A DNA stretch of 64,000 nt from Paenibacillus donghaensis (GTDB taxonomy: Bacteria > Bacillota > Bacilli > Paenibacillales > Paenibacillaceae): the NCBI RefSeq assembly GCF_002192415.1, contig NZ_CP021780.1, positions 7,750,001-7,814,000 on the forward strand. Reading direction: 5' to 3'. Under the pieces are notes generated by a model that saw only the letters and a list, made by a program, of their open reading frames with translations, was not told the origin of the DNA and did not search any database. Shown piece after piece: positions 59,081-64,000 of the stretch. Position 1 is the first letter of the stretch; the number at the start of each line of letters is the position of its first letter. The translations under genes were made by a program, and so were the position numbers.

Positions 59081-59232
59081 GGCATGTCCATATAAGATGG
59101 ACTTGAGAATGGAGTAATGGAGTAATATTGCGCTTGATAAGCGCAGCAAAGCTGTCGGTAGATGGCAGCAATCAGTACAGCCTGACCTAAAGTGTCAGGC
59201 CGCAGGCATATGGGGATGGAGCGGATGACGGT

Positions 59233-60471
59233 ATGGAAGCCAAGCAGCACAACAATTTATCGGTAACTGGAACTGCGGACCAGCGCAGGGGCGGGAGCCG
59301 GATGTTTTTTCTGGTCATCGTATTTCTGTTCTGGTTCTCTTCTTAATATATATGTCCCCGTGCTCTCGCCGTATGTAGAGCATCTGGGAGCTTCCTATCT
59401 AATGGTGGGCATGGTGCTTGGCGTGTATGGCCTGATGCAGATTCTGTTCCGTCTGCCCCTGGGCATCGGCTCGGACTATTTGAAGCGGAGGAGACCGTTT
59501 ATTTATCTCGGCCTGATTGCAAGCGGAGCCAGCTGCTTCCTATTCATGTGGGGCCAGCAGCCGGGCTGGGCGCTTGCGGCGCGTGCGGTGTCGGGCATTG
59601 CAGCCTCCGCGTGGGTGGTGTACACTGTCATGTTCGCCGGATACTTCCCCAAGGAGGAAGCCGGACGGGCCATGGGCATGCTGCAGTTCACTACGGTTCT
59701 TGCCCAGATGACTAGCATGATGATCAGCGGTTATATCGTGGAGCATTGGGGCTGGCAGGCGTCGTTTCTGATTGGCGGTATTGTAGCGATTGGAGCGCTG
59801 CTGCTGGTGCTGCGCCTGCCGGAGCAGAAGCCGCAGGCTGCACAGAATAAAGTCCAATTAAGCGATCTGGCGCTTGTAATCAAGGAGCCGCTGCTAGTTA
59901 AGGTATCGCTTTTGTCCGTGCTGGCCCATTGCGTCCTGTTCATTACGATGTTTGGCTATACGCCGAATCAGGCGCTGAGCATCGGGGCAAGCAAGGAAAG
60001 CCTTGGCTGGCTGACGCTGGCCTTCATGGTGCCTCATGCGGCGGCTACTCTCTATGGCTCGCGGCTGTTCGGCAGGCTGCTGGGAGACCGGGGGACGCTG
60101 TTGCTGGGTTTTGCCGGTAGTGCGTTATTTACACTGCTTATTCCCACGATGCCGAATCTGGCCGCTCTATGTATTACACAGCTGGGGAACGGTTTTATGC
60201 AGGGCTTGATTTTTCCACTGCTGCTGGGGAAATCGGGGCTGGAATCGATCCTTATAAAAGAGCTACCGCGATGGGATTCTATCAGGCAGTGTATGCGATC
60301 GGGATGGCAGCCGGACCGTTTGCGGCAGGATGGATGAGCTCGCTGTACGGTCTTAGCGGAGGCTTCTGGCTGGGCGGGCTGGCCGCGCTGCTGGCGGCAG
60401 GCTTATCGTGGATATGGATGGCGGAAACGGTGACAAGCAGGGCGGGAAACGGGAATAAACTGAACCTGTGA
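59233..60471 (+). pseudogene. MFS transporter with two frameshifts
   Basis: Three consecutive frames together give one 12-span MFS permease of about 410 aa. Frame 1 from ATG 59233 codes MEAKQHNNLSVTG to FFLVIVFLFWFSS and hits TAA at 59344; dropping one A near 59345 continues YIYVPVLSPYVEHLGASYLM. The long middle (59360-60230) carries RLPLGIGSDYLKRRRPF (motif A). Near 60235 a base is missing; the frame changes from FPLLLGKS to IDPYKRATAMGFYQAVYAIG and ends at 60471. The two shifts (+1, -1) cancel. Substrate unknown. Either a recent pseudogene or base errors. Confidence 0.82.
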
Positions 60472-60551
60472 TGAGAGACTTATTGGTTTTTTGGCAAGAA
60501 GGGTAATATAATATATAGAGTAGACAGGTCGTTAAGGAGGAGCCGCCGGGG

Positions 60552-60815
60552 ATGGAACGAATTGTGATGGTATGGTTTGTGGTTATCAATATAATCGGCT
60601 ATGTAGTAATGTCCGAGGACAAGAACAAAGCCCGCAAGCGGCGGGACCGTGTGCCGGAGAAAACCCTGTTTCTGCTGGCCGCAATGGGCGGGTCGCTCGG
60701 TGTACTGACAGCCATGTACCGCAAGCGCCACAAGACAAGGCATGCTTCCTTCCGAATCGGAATTCCGCTGCTGCTGCTGCTTAATTTGCTGCTCTATGGT
60801 TATTTTTTAACGTAA
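60552..60815 (+). CDS. DUF1294 membrane protein (87 aa)
   Basis: Small membrane protein of unknown function. First span MVWFVVINIIGYVVM, then the DUF1294 signature DKNKARKRRDRVPEKTLFLLAAMGGSLG, and a C-terminal span IGIPLLLLLNLLLYGYF. Start ATG 60552 follows AAGGAGGAG. Confidence 0.88.
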   Translation: MERIVMVWFVVINIIGYVVMSEDKNKARKRRDRVPEKTLFLLAAMGGSLGVLTAMYRKRHKTRHASFRIGIPLLLLLNLLLYGYFLT

Positions 60816-60881
60816 TGTTTAATGTAACGGTCTTATTATTCCTAATTATCGCTAAACCAAACAGAAGAAGAGGTGGCGTAC

Positions 60882-61316
60882 ATGTTATTTTCCAAAATTC
60901 TACTCGCCTATGACGGTTCCAAAGCTTCCAACCAGGCATTGGAGCGTGCCATTGAACTGGCGAAGGTTACTCCCGGATCTGCACTGCATGTCGTTCACGC
61001 TTTTGAATTCCCGCGGTTCTTCATTGGTGAAGCCCTGGCGCCTCTGCCGGCTTCGGTAAACAAGGATTATTACGATCTGGCTGTCCAAACGACTGAAGAG
61101 GTCAAAGGACGTCTGGAAGCGGAGGGGCTTAATCCTGTAGTAGAGCTGCTGCAGGGTTCACCTGCCGAGGTCATTCTGAGATATGCCAAGGAGCAGGCAG
61201 TGGACCTGATTATTATCGGCAGCCGCGGGCTTGGTGGCATTCGTGAGTTCGTGCTGGGGAGCGTAAGCCATAATGTGGTACAGAGCGCGCGTATTCCTGT
61301 GCTGGTAGTGAAATAA
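60882..61316 (+). CDS. Universal stress protein (UspA family)
   Basis: 144 aa, single Usp domain of the ATP-binding class. Motifs: FSKILLAYDGSKASNQALE at the start and the nucleotide loop LIIIGSRGLGGIREFVLGSVSHNVV (G-2x-G-9x-G-S). ATG 60882 is preferred to GTG 60873 because AGAGGTGG overlaps that GTG. Terminator at 61332-61365. Role: stress or energy sensing, client unknown. Confidence 0.93.
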   Translation: MLFSKILLAYDGSKASNQALERAIELAKVTPGSALHVVHAFEFPRFFIGEALAPLPASVNKDYYDLAVQTTEEVKGRLEAEGLNPVVELLQGSPAEVILRYAKEQAVDLIIIGSRGLGGIREFVLGSVSHNVVQSARIPVLVVK

Positions 61317-61331
61317 TAGACGGATAGAAGA

Positions 61332-61365
61332 GGAGCGCCGACGCTTGACGGCGTTCCCTTTTTTT
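61332..61365 (+). terminator. Terminator after the usp gene
   Basis: GGAGCGCCG and CGGCGTTCC arms followed by CTTTTTTT. Confidence 0.9.
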
Positions 61366-61367
61366 AA

Positions 61368-61466
61368 AAATATAAGAATTTATATGTTTCACGCTATAAA
61401 TTATCCTTCTATTTCTCGCTGAAACGCCCCGTCCTTTAAAAGGATGGCGTAGCCGTTTCCACTTGG
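61368..61466 (+). repeat. Dispersed intergenic repeat family A, copy 3
   Basis: Nearly identical to 12031-12128 on the other strand (AAATATAAGAATTTATA, CCTTCTATTTCTCGCTGAAA, CGCCCCGTCCTTTAAA). The palindrome has one extra A and one T for C. It directly follows the usp terminator. Confidence 0.88.
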
Positions 61467-61532
61467 CGGCAACTAAGGCGGACAAGGCTTTTTTGAAGAA
61501 AATAAACCAGAATTATGGATTCAATCCGTGCT

Positions 61533-61576
61533 AAACGCGAACAATCGTTAGGTGTAATTTGACAATGTTCGTGTTT
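61533..61576. promoter_or_regulatory. Two inverted PurR boxes before purE
   Basis: AAACGCGAACAAT (61533-61545) and AATGTTCGTGTTT (61564-61576, inverse AAACACGAACATT), spacer 18 nt, the same geometry as at 37491-37534. TTGACA at 61580-61585 with a weak -10 (TTAAAC, 17-nt spacing) follows. Confidence 0.85.
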
Positions 61577-61617
61577 AAGTTGACATCCTATGTAGGCCAT
61601 TGTTAAACTGAAGTCAT

Positions 61618-61692
61618 AAGCAGCTCGTATAAAACCGGGGATAAGGCCCGGAAGTTTCTACCCGGGAACCGTAAATTACCGGACTACGAGGA
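61618..61692 (+). ncRNA. Purine (guanine-type) riboswitch before purE
   Basis: P1 arms CTCGTA/TACGAG, J1/2 TATAAAACCGGGGATAAGG, CCCGGAAGTTTCTACC and the 3' core CCGGACTACGAGG. C at the xpt C74 position indicates guanine/hypoxanthine. The leader then runs about 260 nt to purE with terminator-like hairpins. Confidence 0.95.
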
Positions 61693-61722
61693 AATAGGCT
61701 GACAGGAATCAAGCGGATGCTT

Positions 61723-61745
61723 GCCCGGATAACGGGCTTTGCTGT
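61723..61745 (+). terminator. Probable riboswitch-controlled terminator in the purE leader
   Basis: GCCCG-GATAA-CGGGC followed by TTTGCTGTT. A second candidate ending GTCGGGCTTTTTTT lies at about 61830-61871 with weaker pairing; one of the two is the expression platform. The region 61746-61956 has no gene. Confidence 0.55.
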
Positions 61746-61956
61746 TGTGCGCGTGGTTACATTTGGTTGTGATATGCGCCGGTGAGCGGCATACGGGACT
61801 CCTGTCTTCTGATTCCTTGATGGTCCGATCCTCCCGCAGTGCTATGCGTCTGGAAGTCGGGCTTTTTTTGTCGGATTCTGAGCGGATGCATGAGCCGGGA
61901 CAACCATACACAAGCTGTAGATATCCCCTTTGAGGAAATGGAAGGTAGGTCGGATC

Positions 61957-62442
61957 ATGTCTGTGCAGGTGGCTGTCATTATGGGCAGTAAATCAGATTG
62001 GGAAACTATGGAGCATGCATGCAGCGTGCTGGATGAGCTTGAAATCGCCTATGAGAAAAAAGTCATCTCGGCGCACCGGACGCCGGATCTGATGTTCCGT
62101 TATGCGGAGGAGGCGGCGGGCCGCGGCATCGTCGTCATTATTGCAGGCGCAGGCGGCGCTGCGCATCTGCCGGGGATGGTTGCAGCGAAGACGCTGCTGC
62201 CGGTGATTGGCGTGCCGGTGCAGTCCAAAGCGCTGAATGGCCTGGATTCACTGCTCTCGATCGTGCAGATGCCGGGCGGCATCCCGGTAGCGACCGTTGC
62301 CATTGGCCGCGCCGGGGCCGTGAACGCAGGCCTGCTGGCTGCGCAGATTATCGGCGCGTTCGATCCGGCCGTGAGCAGCCGCGTACAGCGGCGGCGTGAG
62401 GCGATCCAGGCTGAAGTGCTGGAAAGCAGCGACAGCCTATGA
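61957..62442 (+). CDS. purE: N5-carboxyaminoimidazole ribonucleotide mutase PurE
   Basis: Converts N5-CAIR to CAIR in purine synthesis, class I PurE, 161 aa. Motifs: [43 protein letters not shown] and [16 protein letters not shown] 61957 ([11 protein letters not shown]) follows GGAAGGTAGG; the upstream frame is leader. First gene of the purine operon under PurR boxes and a riboswitch; stop overlaps purK (ATGA at 62439). Confidence 0.97.
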   Translation: MSVQVAVIMGSKSDWETMEHACSVLDELEIAYEKKVISAHRTPDLMFRYAEEAAGRGIVVIIAGAGGAAHLPGMVAAKTLLPVIGVPVQSKALNGLDSLLSIVQMPGGIPVATVAIGRAGAVNAGLLAAQIIGAFDPAVSSRVQRRREAIQAEVLESSDSL

Positions 62443-63674
62443 GGCCCGGGGAGCTGAACGGGGCCGCTCCGGCAGCGCCCCGGACCGTGCTGCCCGGCGC
62501 GACGATCGGCGTGCTCGGCGGCGGCCAGCTCGGGCGCATGATGGCGCTCGCGGGCAGCGCCATGGGCTACCGCTTCGTGGCGCTGGACCCCGCGCCGGAT
62601 GCGCCCTGCGGGCAGGTGACGCCGCAGATTCAGGCGGCGTACAATGACCGTGACGCGGCGAGGGAGCTGGCGCGCCGCGCGGACGTCATCACGTACGAGT
62701 TCGAGAACGTGGACGCGGGTGTAGCCGCGCTGCTGACGGAGGAGTCGTACGTGCCGCAGGGCAGCGAACTGCTGTATACGACGCAGCACCGGCTGCGCGA
62801 GAAAGCAGCCATCGAGGCGGCGGGCGTGCCCGTTGCCCCGTACCGCAAGATCGGCAGCTTGGCGGAGCTGAAGCAGGCGGCTGCCGAGCTGGGCCTGCCC
62901 TGTGTGCTGAAGACAGCCACAGGGGGCTATGACGGCAAGGGACAAGCCGTCATCCGCAGCGTGAGCCAGCTGGAGGAGGTTTACGCCCAGCTGGTGCCGC
63001 AAGCACCGGCACAGCAGACCGGCGGCAGCGAAGCAGCCGCTGCCGGAAGCATCCCCGAGCTGGTGCTGGAGAAGTTCATCGCGTTCCAGTGCGAGATCTC
63101 GGTCATTGCAGCCCGCAGTGCGTCCGGCGAGGTGAAGAGCTTCCCTCCAGCCGAGAACATCCACGTGAACAATATCCTGCATCTGTCGATTGTGCCCGCA
63201 AGGGTGCAAGAAGACATCCAGCGCCGAGCCTGTGAGCTGGCGGAGCAACTGGTCACGCAGATGAACGCGGTGGGCCTCTTGGCGGTTGAGATGTTCGTTA
63301 CAGCGGAGGGGGAGCTGTTCGTCAACGAGCTGGCGCCCCGGCCGCATAATTCCGGACATTATACGATGGATGCCTGCGCGACCTCACAGTTCGAGCAGCA
63401 GGTGCGGGCGATCTGCAACCTGCCGCTCGGGGATACCACGCTGCTGACCCCGGCAGTGATGGTGAATGTGCTGGGCCAGCACCTGGAGGCTGCGGTGCAG
63501 CTGCTCAGTACAAATCAAGCCGACAGCCGGCTGGGGGTAATCCCCAAGCTTCATATATATGGTAAGACCGAGAGTACAACCGGCCGCAAAATGGGCCATA
63601 TCAACCTGCTCTGCAAGGACACCGGAGACGCTCTGTCCTGGGTGGAGGAGCAAACTAACCTTTGGAGGAACTGA
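62439..63674 (+). CDS. purK: N5-carboxyaminoimidazole ribonucleotide synthase PurK
   Basis: ATP-grasp enzyme making N5-CAIR from AIR and bicarbonate. 411 aa. Motifs: [46 protein letters not shown] (ATP loop), [16 protein letters not shown] and [20 protein letters not shown] 5-10 residue longer N-terminus than usual ([16 protein letters not shown]) before the conserved start. Very GC-rich first half. Coupled to purE by a 4-nt overlap and 6 nt from purB. Confidence 0.97.
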   Translation: MRPGELNGAAPAAPRTVLPGATIGVLGGGQLGRMMALAGSAMGYRFVALDPAPDAPCGQVTPQIQAAYNDRDAARELARRADVITYEFENVDAGVAALLTEESYVPQGSELLYTTQHRLREKAAIEAAGVPVAPYRKIGSLAELKQAAAELGLPCVLKTATGGYDGKGQAVIRSVSQLEEVYAQLVPQAPAQQTGGSEAAAAGSIPELVLEKFIAFQCEISVIAARSASGEVKSFPPAENIHVNNILHLSIVPARVQEDIQRRACELAEQLVTQMNAVGLLAVEMFVTAEGELFVNELAPRPHNSGHYTMDACATSQFEQQVRAICNLPLGDTTLLTPAVMVNVLGQHLEAAVQLLSTNQADSRLGVIPKLHIYGKTESTTGRKMGHINLLCKDTGDALSWVEEQTNLWRN

Positions 63675-63680
63675 ACCGAT

Positions 63681-64000
63681 ATGATCGAACGTTACAGCAG
63701 ACCTGAGATGCGGGCCATTTGGACCGAAGACAATAAATTCAACGCCTGGTTGGAAGTAGAGCTGTGCGCCTGTGAAGCCTGGGCAGAGCTGGGAGTCATC
63801 CCCCATGAGGATGCGGCGAAGCTGCGCAAGGATGCGAAATATGATATTGCGCGGATCGACGAGATTGAGCTGGAGACCCGCCATGATGTGATCGCTTTTA
63901 CCCGTGCGGTATCGGAGAGCCTGGGCGCGGAACGCAAATGGGTGCATTACGGCCTGACCTCCACCGATGTTGTGGATACAGCGCTCGGTTACCTGCTGCG
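63681..64000 (+). CDS. purB: Adenylosuccinate lyase PurB (3' end outside window)
   Basis: First 106 residues of the fumarase/aspartase-superfamily lyase used twice in purine synthesis. [20 protein letters not shown] is the family start, and [20 protein letters not shown] holds the first conserved signature. GGAGG lies 11 nt upstream of ATG 63681. The gene runs off the window; purC and the rest of the operon are expected beyond it. Confidence 0.97.
   Translation, partial: MIERYSRPEMRAIWTEDNKFNAWLEVELCACEAWAELGVIPHEDAAKLRKDAKYDIARIDEIELETRHDVIAFTRAVSESLGAERKWVHYGLTSTDVVDTALGYLL

Noticed and set aside
62100..63359. 419-codon minus-strand frame opposite purE/purK
   Set aside because: Arg/His-rich shadow of GC-rich coding sequence, no start signal.

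Overview
The window reads as chromosomal DNA of a Paenibacillus-type Firmicute. Support: Gram-positive ribosome binding sites (AGGAGG with frequent GTG/TTG starts), Bacillales gene orders (DUF58 - transglutaminase - guaA; purE-purK-purB), PurR boxes and purine riboswitches, a 16S-23S-5S operon with Bacillales-like sequence, and secreted proteins carrying copper-amine-oxidase N-terminal-like domains. No sequence search was run; names rest on motifs and memory of the families.

Layout. 0-0.8 kb: end of an IclR-type regulator and its terminator. 0.8-4.5 kb: a nested pair of group II introns (twintron). The outer one is class IIC and sits just after the IclR terminator hairpin; its maturase has a one-base frameshift. 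An intact second intron with its own maturase interrupts it exactly between domains V and VI. 4.5-5.2 kb: non-coding repeats. 5.2-16.4 kb: aconitase (minus strand), an Amidase_6 protein, ddl, a small gene with uvsE, an inositol-monophosphatase-family gene with a small partner, a secreted SGNH hydrolase, peptide deformylase and two unknowns. 16.8-19.4 kb (minus): GsaB-type hemL and an LCP cell-wall ligase with a poly-G frameshift. 19.4-19.7 kb: four tandem 66-bp hairpin units. 19.7-28.7 kb: bcp, a 1430-aa CoA-dehydratase-activase-like protein, DinB-like protein, a MarR/MFS efflux operon with a clear operator, a decayed MFS remnant and DedA. 28.8-36.6 kb: polysaccharide deacetylase, DUF58, TgpA-like transglutaminase, guaA. 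36.6-39.4 kb: an ORF-less group II intron, then PurR boxes, a guanine riboswitch, a MITE-like inverted repeat and a purine permease. 39.5-47.6 kb: a glycosyltransferase cluster (two polytopic GT-C proteins, one a double fusion, then GT2 and GtrA) ending in a class D sortase. 47.6-48.8 kb: two tandem c-di-GMP-I riboswitches before a secreted transglutaminase-like protein. 48.9-54.4 kb: rRNA operon without tRNAs. 54.4-61.4 kb: a DnaA-box-like cluster, acyl-ACP thioesterase, trmO-AraC pair, topB, a frameshifted MFS gene, DUF1294 and Usp proteins. 61.4-64 kb: PurR boxes, purine riboswitch, purE, purK and the start of purB.

How the parts fit. Purine metabolism recurs: guaA, the permease and purEKB lie on one strand, and the permease and purE share the same control design (two inverted PurR boxes 18 nt apart, then a C74-type purine aptamer). 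Cell-surface functions are the second theme: Ddl, LCP, deacetylase, transglutaminases, GT-C/GT2/GtrA and sortase, one of them under tandem c-di-GMP control. At least three dispersed intergenic repeat families and three group II introns mark the genome as rich in small non-coding elements. Several single-base frameshifts (outer maturase, LCP, MFS twice) are either real decay or base-calling errors and should be checked against reads.
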